Positions 49,401 to 56,522 of a stretch of 64,000 nucleotides of DNA are shown here, piece by piece. The position numbers and the translations under genes were made by a program. Source of the stretch: Xenorhabdus stockiae (lineage in GTDB: Bacteria > Pseudomonadota > Gammaproteobacteria > Enterobacterales > Enterobacteriaceae); NCBI RefSeq assembly GCF_002632825.1, contig NZ_NJAJ01000016.1, positions 1-64,000 on the forward strand, in the 5' to 3' direction. Numbering within the stretch: position 1 is the first letter of the stretch; every line of letters starts with the position of its first letter. The notes under the pieces are model-generated. The model searched no databases. It saw nothing but the letters and a program-made list of their open reading frames with translations, and was not told the origin of the DNA.

Positions 49401-50639
49401 GAGTGGCTGAGTACTCTGCCCAAAACGTTAAGTGGTAAGCGTGATGATGCAGCATTACGCAGTATGAAGGTCATGCAATGCCATAATAACGCAGAATATA
49501 TTGCGCCACGAGACAATTATGAACAGGTTCTGTGTGATTTGGCCGCTGATTTGCTGAAAATTCCTGCTGTATCTGTTCACCAGAATCTGTTTGATATCGG
49601 TGCTACTTCATTAACTGCCATGAGAATGGTGGTCTTGATTGAAAAGCATTTCAGCATCAACGTGCCTTTGTCTCTTTTTATCAGTTACCCGACGGTTGCT
49701 CAGTTAGCTGCACATATCAGGGAAGAGGGAGGGTATCCCAAATTTAGTCCGCTTGTCCCCATGCGAACGACAGGGCATAAACAGCCACTGTTTTTTGTCC
49801 ATCCTATGGGGGGAAATGTGTTGTCCTATTTGCGGTTAGTGAAGTATTTCCCTGACGACCAACCTTTCTATGCATTACAGGCGCATGGCGTAGACGCAGG
49901 ATCTATGCCGCTGAACAGCATACAGGAACAGGCTGCAAATTATCTGGAAGCTATACGTGAAATACAGCAACATGGCCCATATTCAATCGGAGGTTGGTCT
50001 TATGGTGGATTTGTCGCATTCGAAATGGCCCGACAATTGAAGGAGCAGGGTGAAGATGTGACAGACCTTTTCATTTTAGACACAGTTGCTGTTAATGCAT
50101 CGTCTCAGACAACAATAAATGAAGGTGCTTTGCTGCGATGGTTCTTTTGGGAATTATTGTGGCTGAATGAAGGTGCCACACTCCCGGAGCAGACGTTACC
50201 GGAGCAGATTACTTCTTTGCAGGAACAATTCGAATATATCACCGAGCATGCTATCGCAACAGGTGCAATTCCTCAGGGCAGTTCCCGCGCAGTCATACAG
50301 CGGTTATTCGATGTGTATAAAGCTAACTGGAAAGCGGCTACAGACCATGTTGCTTATAAAGCTGATATCAATATGACTTTATTACATGCAACACGGCCGT
50401 TACCTGTCATTCTGCGCTCTATGCATGATGCGGTACGAAGTGAGTATCGTGATCCGAAAAATGGTTGGGAGAGCAAGACAAGCGGGTATATCAATGTCAT
50501 TGATGTGCCCGGGGATCATCTGGAAATCATGGAAGAACCTTATGTACAGGAAGTGGCAAAGGTCATTCTTCAGGAAATGGAAAAATCGTCTACAAAACAA
50601 GTCATATCGGATTCGGAGAAAATATGTCCCGTCCATTGA
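43416..50639 (+). CDS. pxaA: NRPS C-A(Ser)-T-C-A(Pro?)-T-TE, pyrrolizixenamide synthetase type
   Basis: 2407-residue bimodular peptide synthetase. Domains by residue: starter-type C (about 1-430, HHIVCDG near 132); A1 (about 450-970, TSGSTGQPKG near 594); T1 with LGGDS, Ser near 1005; C2 (about 1070-1510, HHAILDG near 1206); A2 (about 1520-2020); T2 with GATSL, Ser near 2065; TE (about 2115-2390, GWSYG nucleophile near 2195). The eye-derived A1 pocket code DVWHFSLVD equals the serine code of EntF. A2 reads DVQYISQVI, close to proline codes. Acyl-Ser-Pro assembly plus the next gene matches PxaA of pyrrolizixenamide biosynthesis. The symbol is by analogy. Confidence 0.85.
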   Translation: MKTSQLVPLTQYQKEIYYETQRNPESNQFTIAIARKLKENINFERYFHVVNNIISRDVTHKLRILEQDGVLNQQIKNSAVNQVKIIDAEGKDISVLFKEWSKHIFTLNDKSLLEVALLRNLKNNQSAIFIRAHHIVCDGWGINQLTKKIAKYYRNTKNNTESLSLNTEKYISSILEQERILSQPETEQQITKLAELTQRHEPVFFNRKKKTHQSHFIQHRHLLAPAKVEKMLSQGINPYQVVMASVAILLSRIHNNTRLTIGVPFLNRRMNQLDIAGEWANTLPLTVTVNAQDTFLELAARIKADISNLKTFEHIPLGRLLKSIGAGKRQCFDVTVSYNYSPLTAASSDIYSDEEIYAAATAHEDDAIAIHVHSCGNNREVAIDITGAEDIFDEDYSFESLTSSLGYIIEQMVASPEQTVAQVNLSSIEEVARLALFEQGPLTEFSKQETLSTLFDTQVALDGEAIAIASSGAKPALTYLQFQNRIDSMVAVLLKAGVKKGDMVAILMDRSTDMLTAIFAVLKAGAAYLPVDPNYPQERVNYMLKDSGVTVIISDEVNPSLSEQSYVVIDGSRISHEHIKQPNLSDADSLAYMIYTSGSTGQPKGVMINHNSAVNRIEWMQERYPLNNTDVILQKTPISFDVSVWELFWWSISGASVHLLPPGAHKDPREIIKAISTHNVTTLHFVPSMLQPFLDILEAEPDLVNQLTSLRRVFTSGEALPPARVNQFRNIFSALGLNAPALINLYGPTEATVDVSYFEFLPENDSVINRVPIGFPINNITLRIVSQHGSRQPIGIAGELQISGIGLARGYHNKTELTDEKFILDGDKRWYRTGDLAKWLADGSIEYLGRIDNQVKIRGNRIELGEIQNTLERIQGISRAEVLPQVNSNGDTYLCAYYVVNPNVINNQYFTSEKLREVLLECLPDFMIPQQFIPVSYIPLTPNGKVDRQALITLVNSSLVKTEVSAIYDDAQTETEYQLAEIWQKVLKIEKLSVQDNFYTLGGDSILMLKVRSEAEKAGMNVTLSELSQYLTIAELSQQIDAGRKVQKHVELSPIALIKEKERAALSHYEDAFPATQLQLGLIYHSQQSKHSATYKDVFRYTLKGKWEPETFRQSISAIIQRHPVLRSHFNLADFSEPLQIINHNIRLDDVVEIRDISSLTKDDYEITIKECMEKGRRHNYQFDCAPLYRISLFRTADTIDMVFSFHHAILDGGSVANLIRELFSRYQHEGMYSSEADVLPSPALYVQDEIHVLQCQEHQLFWKSMFSGLSRTQLPAYRLYDSGPEDRIFTKKSIIPKETEEKLTTLVQRERVSVKSVFFAAHCLTVAKITAQDEIATGLVTHGRPDAQNSEQILGLFLNTLPVRFSAQNKTWKECIHAVFSAEQRHAPYRKYPLNAIRQVAGEGAEISSAFNYIHFHVLKDVFDTPDLSLTAFDPWEETNFELLLNVMTDFSTGQHYLRCDFDGRVFSQIQADTYMDIYMSILNRMVSHHDQPATLSQPLTQSNKEISSQEFISVLAMMAKNVREQPDAIAIRYHDLQWSYRKLWSESGKIASVLIAGGIVQNTPVAIALERSPILVASLLGVMRAGGVCLPLDLSYPAQRIEAMMEQAQPALAIVDDKSSQLFNVAEIPTVRVDTLIHRDELLSDTEEPETDIAPEQLAYLLFTSGSTGKPKGVAMPHRSLSNMVIWQNETHSGKNICSTLQYAPLSFDVSFQEIFSTLAAGGELHLISEDKRRDPLQLLRTLDNYRTERIYLPYVALQQLAETAVALETYPKNLKVVISSGEQLRVTDDIRLLIGQINNGILENQYGPTETHVITAFTMQGDPAAFPALPPIGKSINNADIILLNSQLEEVATGEQGEIYARGLPVAQGYYRQPELTAERFITLKGSGETLYRTGDLGVKLKDGNILSLGRKDTQVKVRGYRVELAEIELAISSTPGADKVLQDVAVVVQQHGENDSLLVAFLIGEKNEALIGRIQQHVSEKLPKYMVPSRIEWLSTLPKTLSGKRDDAALRSMKVMQCHNNAEYIAPRDNYEQVLCDLAADLLKIPAVSVHQNLFDIGATSLTAMRMVVLIEKHFSINVPLSLFISYPTVAQLAAHIREEGGYPKFSPLVPMRTTGHKQPLFFVHPMGGNVLSYLRLVKYFPDDQPFYALQAHGVDAGSMPLNSIQEQAANYLEAIREIQQHGPYSIGGWSYGGFVAFEMARQLKEQGEDVTDLFILDTVAVNASSQTTINEGALLRWFFWELLWLNEGATLPEQTLPEQITSLQEQFEYITEHAIATGAIPQGSSRAVIQRLFDVYKANWKAATDHVAYKADINMTLLHATRPLPVILRSMHDAVRSEYRDPKNGWESKTSGYINVIDVPGDHLEIMEEPYVQEVAKVILQEMEKSSTKQVISDSEKICPVH

Positions 50640-51802
50640 AAGTTATTATAGCTGGTGCAGGTATTGGCGGATTAACGACGGCGGTTGTTTTACAGCGGCT
50701 TGGTTATGAGGTTGAAGTTTACGAACAGGCAACGACTTTACGAACGGCAGGTTCTGGCCTTTCTGTGATAACTAATGCTGTTGCAGCGTTATCCTCTATT
50801 GGGGTTAATTTGAAACTGGAAAACTTTGGTGCTCCGGTTAAGAATTTCGAAATCAGGAACGTTAAGGATCAGCTTATACGCAGAATGCCTGTACCTGAAA
50901 TCTCGTCTTCCAATGGATTTGATAGTGTCTGTTTATCACGTAAGGCACTACAGGAAGCCCTGTTACAGCAATTAGATCAGAGCATTATCCATGTCGATGC
51001 GAAAGTAGATGAAATTATCGAAAGTGATAATGCTGTTACTGTCCGTTTTGCTGACGGCAGAGAAACACAGGGTGATCTGTTGATTGGTGCTGATGGTATT
51101 CATTCTGTTGTCCGGGAATATCTACAGGGGAATCAGCCACTCCGCGCTTCTGATTATATCTGCTGGCTGGCAATTACCCGCTATCAGCATCCGCAAATTA
51201 CCCCCGGCTACGTTGTCCATTATTTGGGGCAGGGAAAACGAGTCGGTTTAATCGATATAGGCGGAGGGGAAGTCTATTGGTGGGGAACTGCAAACATGAG
51301 CAACAAGCAGGCCTGTCACTGGCAAGGGAGTAATCAGGATGTTCTGGCCTATTTTGAGGGTTGGCCAACAATTGTTTCCGACATTATTTCACAAACGCCA
51401 TCGGAAGATATTATCTCCGTATCTGCGCAGGACAGGCCTTTTTCCCCGCTTTGGGGAAAAGGAAGAATTACGCTTTTAGGTGATGCCGCTCATCCTATGC
51501 TTACGACACTGGGCCAAGGTGCCGGGATGGCGATTGAAGATGCTGCTGTTTTGGGGCATATGTTGAAGCAGCAGCCTGATCCAGTTGCCGCTCTGCGCCA
51601 ATACGAGAAAGTTCGTATCCCAAGAGCTGAATTATTTGTTAATGAATCAAAGATACAAAGTGACCTTGGACAGGAAGATGGTATTTTTGATTGTCAGCAG
51701 AGGGAGTTAACTTTACAGTCTTTACCAGAGACAGCGCTCAGACAAGACTTTGAAAGATTCTTACACTTTCCGGTGGGAGATCTTACTCTCCAGACCCTAT
51801 AA
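50624..51802 (+). CDS. pxaB: FAD-dependent monooxygenase, PxaB-like
   Basis: 392-residue class A flavin monooxygenase. FAD motifs: GAGIGGLTTAVVLQRLGYEVEVYEQA (GxGxxG), GADGIHSVVREYL (DG motif) and RITLLGDAAHPMLTTLGQGAGMAIEDA (GD motif). It overlaps the NRPS end by 16 bases and has GGAGAAAAT before its ATG, so the two proteins are translationally coupled. In the pyrrolizixenamide and legonmycin pathways the equivalent enzyme performs a Baeyer-Villiger type oxidation of the cyclised acyl-dipeptide, followed by ring contraction to a pyrrolizidine. The assignment rests on domain type and pairing. Confidence 0.85.
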   Translation: MSRPLKVIIAGAGIGGLTTAVVLQRLGYEVEVYEQATTLRTAGSGLSVITNAVAALSSIGVNLKLENFGAPVKNFEIRNVKDQLIRRMPVPEISSSNGFDSVCLSRKALQEALLQQLDQSIIHVDAKVDEIIESDNAVTVRFADGRETQGDLLIGADGIHSVVREYLQGNQPLRASDYICWLAITRYQHPQITPGYVVHYLGQGKRVGLIDIGGGEVYWWGTANMSNKQACHWQGSNQDVLAYFEGWPTIVSDIISQTPSEDIISVSAQDRPFSPLWGKGRITLLGDAAHPMLTTLGQGAGMAIEDAAVLGHMLKQQPDPVAALRQYEKVRIPRAELFVNESKIQSDLGQEDGIFDCQQRELTLQSLPETALRQDFERFLHFPVGDLTLQTL

Positions 51803-51882
51803 CGGCTCTTTTGGTTAAAGCGTTTTTGTCGTAAAAATCTGCAATGGGCTGTGTTTAAAGTAAAAATACAGCCCGTTATTAT

Positions 51883-52497
51883 TCAGCAATGATTGGCTCT
51901 GAGATCCCAAATTTTCATTATTTGCGTAATGGATGATTCAAGAACCTCCAGCGAAACGCCATCTCTGGCTAAAGTTGAAAATCCTAACAGAAGACCATTG
52001 AACATCGCCGCCATTGCTGAAGGATCACTTTCGCTTGCTAACTCACCGCTATCTATGGCGCGCTGTATACACGAAGCAAAACCTTTCCGCGTTTCTTCTC
52101 TGATATCTGCCAGCAGTTTTTGGATATGTTCATGCTCTGGTGAGCAAACACTAGCTGACAATACGAGTAAACAACCCGAGGGGTGATCGTATTCTGTTTG
52201 CATTCTCGCTGAGTGACGTAGTGCCATTTCAACCGCGTCTTTGGGTGGTATGCTCTGATCCCAAAGGCTTGCGGTTACCTGACCATATGTATCCAGATAA
52301 CGGGTCACCACTTCTTTAAATAGTGCCTCTTTGGAGCCAAAGGCAGCATAGAAACTGGGAGCAGAAATGCCACCCATTCCAGCTTTTAGCTGACTCAGAG
52401 ACGTTGATTCATAGCCGTGTTCCCAAAACAGAAACATCGCCTGATTGACCGCTACATTTCGATCAAAACGACGTGGACGCCCCATTTTAGCCATCAT
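51883..52497 (-). CDS. TetR-family repressor
   Basis: 204-residue regulator. The N-terminal HTH covers GRPRRFDRNVAVNQAMFLFWEHGYESTSLSQLKAGMGGISAPSFYAAFGSKEALFKEVV; the C-terminal ligand domain resembles that of the TetR_C_33-like/AcrR group (ALRHSARMQTEYDHPSGCLLV). It is divergent from an MFS efflux gene, and the 114-base gap contains a palindromic operator over the -35 element, so it most likely represses that pump and itself. The ligand might be the adjacent NRPS product (inference). Confidence 0.92.
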   Translation of the reverse strand: MMAKMGRPRRFDRNVAVNQAMFLFWEHGYESTSLSQLKAGMGGISAPSFYAAFGSKEALFKEVVTRYLDTYGQVTASLWDQSIPPKDAVEMALRHSARMQTEYDHPSGCLLVLSASVCSPEHEHIQKLLADIREETRKGFASCIQRAIDSGELASESDPSAMAAMFNGLLLGFSTLARDGVSLEVLESSITQIMKIWDLRANHC

Positions 52498-52528
52498 TTT
52501 TCCCTCATTAAAGTCTACTTAAATACTA

Positions 52529-52583
52529 ATCGATATAAAAGTCCTTGACAAGGTAGCCTTGTTATCCTTAATTTTATATCGAT
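52529..52583. promoter_or_regulatory. TetR operator and MFS promoter
   Basis: The core is the palindrome ACAAGG-TAG-CCTTGT at 52548-52562, overlapping a perfect -35 TTGACA at 52545-52550 with a candidate -10 TAATTT about 18 bases on. Outer arms ATCGATATAAAA (52529-52540) and TTTTATATCGAT (52572-52583) form a second perfect 12-bp inverted repeat around it. The nested symmetry suggests two TetR dimers or a separate site for each promoter. Confidence 0.75.
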
Positions 52584-52611
52584 CGATACATATATTAAAA
52601 GGGTCATTTAA

Positions 52612-53811
52612 ATGCATGAAAACACGTCTGTATTATCAGTAACGACAACTGAACGCCTTCCTATTTCCGGATTATTGGGGCTGGCAATGACGGGCTTTAT
52701 TGCTATTTTGACGGAAACACTACCCGCAGGGTTACTACCTCAAATTAGCTTGGATCTTGGTGTTTCAGAAGCGTTAGCGGGTCAGTTAGTCACTCTTTAT
52801 GCTTTAGGGTCATTATTAGCAGCAATTCCTCTTGTCGCCGCAGTGCGCGGTTATCGGAGACGACCCGTTTTACTCTGCGCTATTGTTGGTTTTTTGATTT
52901 TTAATACGATTACTGCATTATCCTCAAATTATTTTCTGACGTTAACTGTACGTTTTCTGGCTGGAGTTGCAGCGGGTCTTGCGTGGGGGTTTTTAGCCGG
53001 TTATGCACGGCTGATGGTACCAGTTTCATTGCAGGGCCGGGCAATGGCAGTAGCAATGGTGGGAACACCAATTGCATTATCTCTGGGGGTTCCTGTCGGG
53101 ACTTGGGCTGGTAATCTGATTGGCTGGAAAGGAACCTTTGCGATTATGTCTGGCCTGACAGTCATACTGGCGATATGGGTCATACTTAAGGTACCTGATT
53201 TTCCTGGGCAAAGTGCAGAGCAACGTGTTCCTGTTTACAGAGTTTTTACCACAGCGGGTGTTCGTCCGGTGTTGCTTGTCATTTTTTTCTGGATGTTGGC
53301 ACATAACATTCTTTATACCTATATCTCACCTTTCCTTGTACCCGCCGGATTATCGGAACGTGTTGATTTCATTCTCCTGATATTTGGGATAGCAGCTTTA
53401 CTGGGTATCTGGATCATCGGGTTATTGGTTGATAACTATCTGCGAATACTGGTGTTACTCAGCCTTAGCATATTCACCTTAACTGCCGTTATGCTTGGTT
53501 TTGGTGGTAATATCCCTTCAGTCATTTATCTGGGAGTTGCTGTCTGGGGATTAACCTTTGGTGGTGCAGGGACATTATTGCAAACAGCTTCTGCTGACGC
53601 CACAGGGGATGGTGCCGATATAGCGCAATCTATGGTTGTTACTATATGGAATATTGCTATCGCTGGTGGGGGTATTGTGGGAGGAGTTCTGCTGGAAACC
53701 CGTGGAGTATCTTCATTCCCCTGGGTGATCTGTCTATTGTTATTAGCTGGATTAACTTTAGGCTGGAAGTCTAAAAAATATGGTTTTCCCAGCAGCCGTA
53801 GGCTCCAATAA
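52612..53811 (+). CDS. MFS drug/metabolite efflux transporter
   Basis: 399-residue major facilitator transporter of the DHA1 type with 12 hydrophobic helices. Features: ETLPAGLLPQISLDLGVSEALAGQLVTLYALGSLLAAIPL (motif typical of DHA1 helix 1-2), RGYRRRPVLL loop motif, and antiporter motif C region VGTPIALSLGVPVGTWAG. It resembles AraJ/YdhP-like exporters. Controlled presumably by the divergent TetR gene; possible role in exporting the pyrrolizidine product. Confidence 0.9.
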   Translation: MHENTSVLSVTTTERLPISGLLGLAMTGFIAILTETLPAGLLPQISLDLGVSEALAGQLVTLYALGSLLAAIPLVAAVRGYRRRPVLLCAIVGFLIFNTITALSSNYFLTLTVRFLAGVAAGLAWGFLAGYARLMVPVSLQGRAMAVAMVGTPIALSLGVPVGTWAGNLIGWKGTFAIMSGLTVILAIWVILKVPDFPGQSAEQRVPVYRVFTTAGVRPVLLVIFFWMLAHNILYTYISPFLVPAGLSERVDFILLIFGIAALLGIWIIGLLVDNYLRILVLLSLSIFTLTAVMLGFGGNIPSVIYLGVAVWGLTFGGAGTLLQTASADATGDGADIAQSMVVTIWNIAIAGGGIVGGVLLETRGVSSFPWVICLLLLAGLTLGWKSKKYGFPSSRRLQ

Positions 53812-53846
53812 TTTGAGGGTATTGGCGCAAAATAGAGTGTGTTTTT

Positions 53847-53875
53847 GGTACCGTCTTCACTCTGAAGATGGTACC
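53847..53875. terminator. hairpin between convergent MFS and lipase genes
   Basis: 13-bp arms GGTACCGTCTTCA and TGAAGATGGTACC with one G-T wobble and a 3-base loop, about 36 bases after the MFS stop. No strong T-tract on either side. Placed between convergent genes, it probably serves as a terminator. Confidence 0.65.
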
Positions 53876-53956
53876 TGAACAATATTCGTTAAGAGCTGCT
53901 CCCCTGTTTTAAACGCAGACCTTTTTGTATATGAGCATGGAAACATACAGTGATGA

Positions 53957-55177
53957 TTACTCTGTGCTCGTAGCGCAATTCCCATCAATATGTTCACCTG
54001 AAAAAGCGCGTTTAACAAAAATGGTAGAGTCGGGCAAAGAACCTTTCATTGTGGCCGAATGGCTCAAATCGGGATAGAGATGCCACTCAATATGGCTGCC
54101 TCGTTTGCACGCAGCAGTAACAAGCTGAACTTGACCGGCTTTTGGTGAGTCTACATCCTGCCCACCTGTTCCCCAGAAAATAGGAATGTCGGTTTTTATG
54201 GCGGGGTAATATCTGATGTCCATGATAGCTTGTATAAGCGGTGATGGATCTTTCTTAAAGCTATTTGCGCCGGTTAGGTTATCTGAAAATATTTGTTTTT
54301 CTATATCACGCAGACAGTGAGTTTGTGAAAGGCGAAAAGCCGGGATTGCTTTGTCACTCAGATAATCCTCTGGCGATAATGATGGTTCGACTAACGATAC
54401 GGTATTTATTGCTAACAGAAGGTAAGCAAGCGTATGTCTGACAATATCATCTCGTTTTACTATTTTCTTGATAGCGTCAGGCACACTGGTTCCCGTTGTT
54501 ACAGCACCGACAATATCGAGATCAGGTGAGTAGCTTTTTGCGTATAAGGTAGCGGCAAAGGTTGCTCCTCCGCCTTGCGATTGCCCAATGAGTATTGTTT
54601 TCTTTGATAGATGAAAATGGCCTTGCTGAACTGCGCGGATACTATCAAGCAGGCTATAAGCTGTAGCCCGATAGTCAGAATATGGGTGTAATCCCGGGGT
54701 TCCCAATCCTTGATAGTCTGTAGCAACAATGGCATATCCTTGTTTGAGCCAGTAGTTGAGGTAGCCAATATCACGTTTACTTCGGCCTGCAAACGATGGA
54801 GCACAAATATTCGCGATACCGACGGTGCCATGTGCCCAGGCTAATAATGGCCATCCCCCTTTTGGTGGTGTTCCTTTCGGTAAAAATAGCGCGCCAGAAA
54901 CCGTAATTGGAGAGTGATTATCGATACCGTCGGTCGAACTATAGAGAATACGAATGTTTTGATCGGCATTCGACAGGCTTTGTACAGAGTCTAATGGTTC
55001 GACGCGAAGTAATTGACCGGCTTGTTCTGGTGTTTTCCCTGACCAATTATAAAATGTGGGTAGATTACGCTCTCCGGTGCTTATTGGAGCCCCGGCAAAA
55101 GCAAGCACAGGATTGATTGTTAATACAAAAAATAAAATATTAATCAATCTGTTATTCCATGATGATATCGCTGTCAT
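53957..55177 (-). CDS. secretory lipase family (LIP) alpha/beta hydrolase
   Basis: About 406-residue exported hydrolase. A signal peptide (NRLINILFFVLTINPVLAFA) precedes a mature region with AWAHGTVGIANICAPS, the family-typical GYAIVATDYQGLGTPGLHPY, the nucleophile elbow ILIGQSQGGGATFAA, acid in FWGTGGQDVDSP and a late histidine in LYPDLSHSATM. This is the PF03583-type lipase layout known from Candida and actinobacteria, uncommon in enterobacteria. I prefer the ATG at 55177; a TTG at 55201 is in frame. Monocistronic. It could hydrolyse host lipids or a secreted metabolite. Confidence 0.85.
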   Translation of the reverse strand: MTAISSWNNRLINILFFVLTINPVLAFAGAPISTGERNLPTFYNWSGKTPEQAGQLLRVEPLDSVQSLSNADQNIRILYSSTDGIDNHSPITVSGALFLPKGTPPKGGWPLLAWAHGTVGIANICAPSFAGRSKRDIGYLNYWLKQGYAIVATDYQGLGTPGLHPYSDYRATAYSLLDSIRAVQQGHFHLSKKTILIGQSQGGGATFAATLYAKSYSPDLDIVGAVTTGTSVPDAIKKIVKRDDIVRHTLAYLLLAINTVSLVEPSLSPEDYLSDKAIPAFRLSQTHCLRDIEKQIFSDNLTGANSFKKDPSPLIQAIMDIRYYPAIKTDIPIFWGTGGQDVDSPKAGQVQLVTAACKRGSHIEWHLYPDLSHSATMKGSLPDSTIFVKRAFSGEHIDGNCATSTE

Positions 55178-55298
55178 GATTTTTCGCCCTGATTTCTTCA
55201 AATATCACTCACCTTAGCAAACTCCACTTATCTGTAGATGAAATGCTTATTTGTTTAATTACGTATCTGTGGATGGCGATGCAGGCATTTTTGTCATT

Positions 55299-55341
55299 AA
55301 CCTGAAATACCTTACATATGAAGTGCAAGGTATTTCAGGTT
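55299..55341 (-). terminator. hairpin downstream of the carrier-hydrolase gene
   Basis: Perfect 15-bp arms AACCTGAAATACCTT and AAGGTATTTCAGGTT with a 13-base loop, about 50 bases after the stop of the minus-strand gene ending at 55392. A run TTAATGACAAAAA follows on the minus strand, so termination is plausible but not canonical. Confidence 0.7.
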
Positions 55342-55391
55342 TGTTAAGGGGAGTTTTAGATATCCTGAAGTCGGAGTAAGGCGTCAGAGTA

Positions 55392-56522
55392 TTAACTGAT
55401 AAACTCAATATCGTTTAAGTCACTATTTTGGATTGGAGACTTTCCATCAAAGAATTGAATAAGAATATCAGTCAGCACATCAGGCCGTTCTATCATTACA
55501 AGATGGTCTGATTTCTTTATTGTCGTAAATATAGAGTTAGGGAAAATAGAGGCACAACGTTTAATAATTTCTGATGGAGTGATGATATCGTATTCACCCG
55601 TTATGAATAAAGTGGCTTTGTTAAAGCCGTTTGCTTTCTCATAATCTCGTTGGTTTAAAAGGCGTTTTTGGAGATACTTATATCTTTCTGCATGATGGCG
55701 TGTTGATTCCAGTAATGTTTTCTTAACAAGTTTATATGTTGTTTCTCTGCCTAGTATGTCGACATCCGGATCAAGGCAAAGAATACTTGCAATGGTATTT
55801 TCTGTAAATTCTTCATAATTCCCTTCGGTCAGTGCCTTTAATGCTGTATCCAGTTTATCTTGAATATGAAGTGGCTGGGTGAGTGCAGTGCCTATAAATG
55901 CTGTTTTATTCACTCTTTCAGGCCATTTGTACGTAAACTCAAGCGCTGTAGCTCCGCCGTATGAAATACCGATGAGATTTATTGTTTGTAAAGACAAGGT
56001 ATCTAAAAGGTGTCGTGTGCATTCCGCCAGAAACTCAAAATTTTGATTTGGGGGAATATCGTCAGCAGAACCCGTACCGGGCAGGTCGACAAAGATGAGA
56101 GGACTGTCTTCTTTGAGGAGGTATTCTAGGTGAGGTAAGGAGTACATATCCTGAAAACCACCAACGATAATAAATATGGGGACTACTTGGGGGTCACTGA
56201 TGTCACCAATAACCCGAAAAGCATATTTTACTCCGTTCCATGTGATTTCCTTTCTGTCATGAGGCGGAATGCGAAAACTGGAATCAATAAAAGCAGCGAG
56301 TGATTGAACATTTCTGAATCGTAGAACATCGCTCCAGTCTATTTTCTTTCCTAGCTTATCCTCAATAAAGATTTGTATTTCAACTAAAGAAATAGAATCT
56401 GCGCCAAGGCTGAAAAAATCATCATAAATATCCATTGATTCAACAAGTAGCACTTCACGACATATTTCCAGTACATCATGTTCAGTCTTATTTAGCTTGG
56501 TTTTTTGCAATGACTCAGTCAT
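55392..56522 (-). CDS. acyl/peptidyl carrier domain fused to alpha/beta hydrolase
   Basis: 376-residue two-domain protein. Residues about 10-85 form a phosphopantetheine carrier (DDFFSLGADSISLVEIQIFIEDKLGKKIDW, Ser in GADSIS being the attachment site). Residues about 110-370 are an alpha/beta hydrolase with the oxyanion region FIIVGGFQDMYSLPHL, nucleophile GISYGGATALEF, acid in FITGEYDIITP and histidine in KKSDHLVMIERPD. It looks like a detached T-TE terminus of an NRPS/PKS. AGGAGGAAGAT before the ATG is a strong ribosome site. It may release or transfer an acyl group loaded by another synthetase in the cluster. Confidence 0.85.
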   Translation of the reverse strand: MTESLQKTKLNKTEHDVLEICREVLLVESMDIYDDFFSLGADSISLVEIQIFIEDKLGKKIDWSDVLRFRNVQSLAAFIDSSFRIPPHDRKEITWNGVKYAFRVIGDISDPQVVPIFIIVGGFQDMYSLPHLEYLLKEDSPLIFVDLPGTGSADDIPPNQNFEFLAECTRHLLDTLSLQTINLIGISYGGATALEFTYKWPERVNKTAFIGTALTQPLHIQDKLDTALKALTEGNYEEFTENTIASILCLDPDVDILGRETTYKLVKKTLLESTRHHAERYKYLQKRLLNQRDYEKANGFNKATLFITGEYDIITPSEIIKRCASIFPNSIFTTIKKSDHLVMIERPDVLTDILIQFFDGKSPIQNSDLNDIEFIS

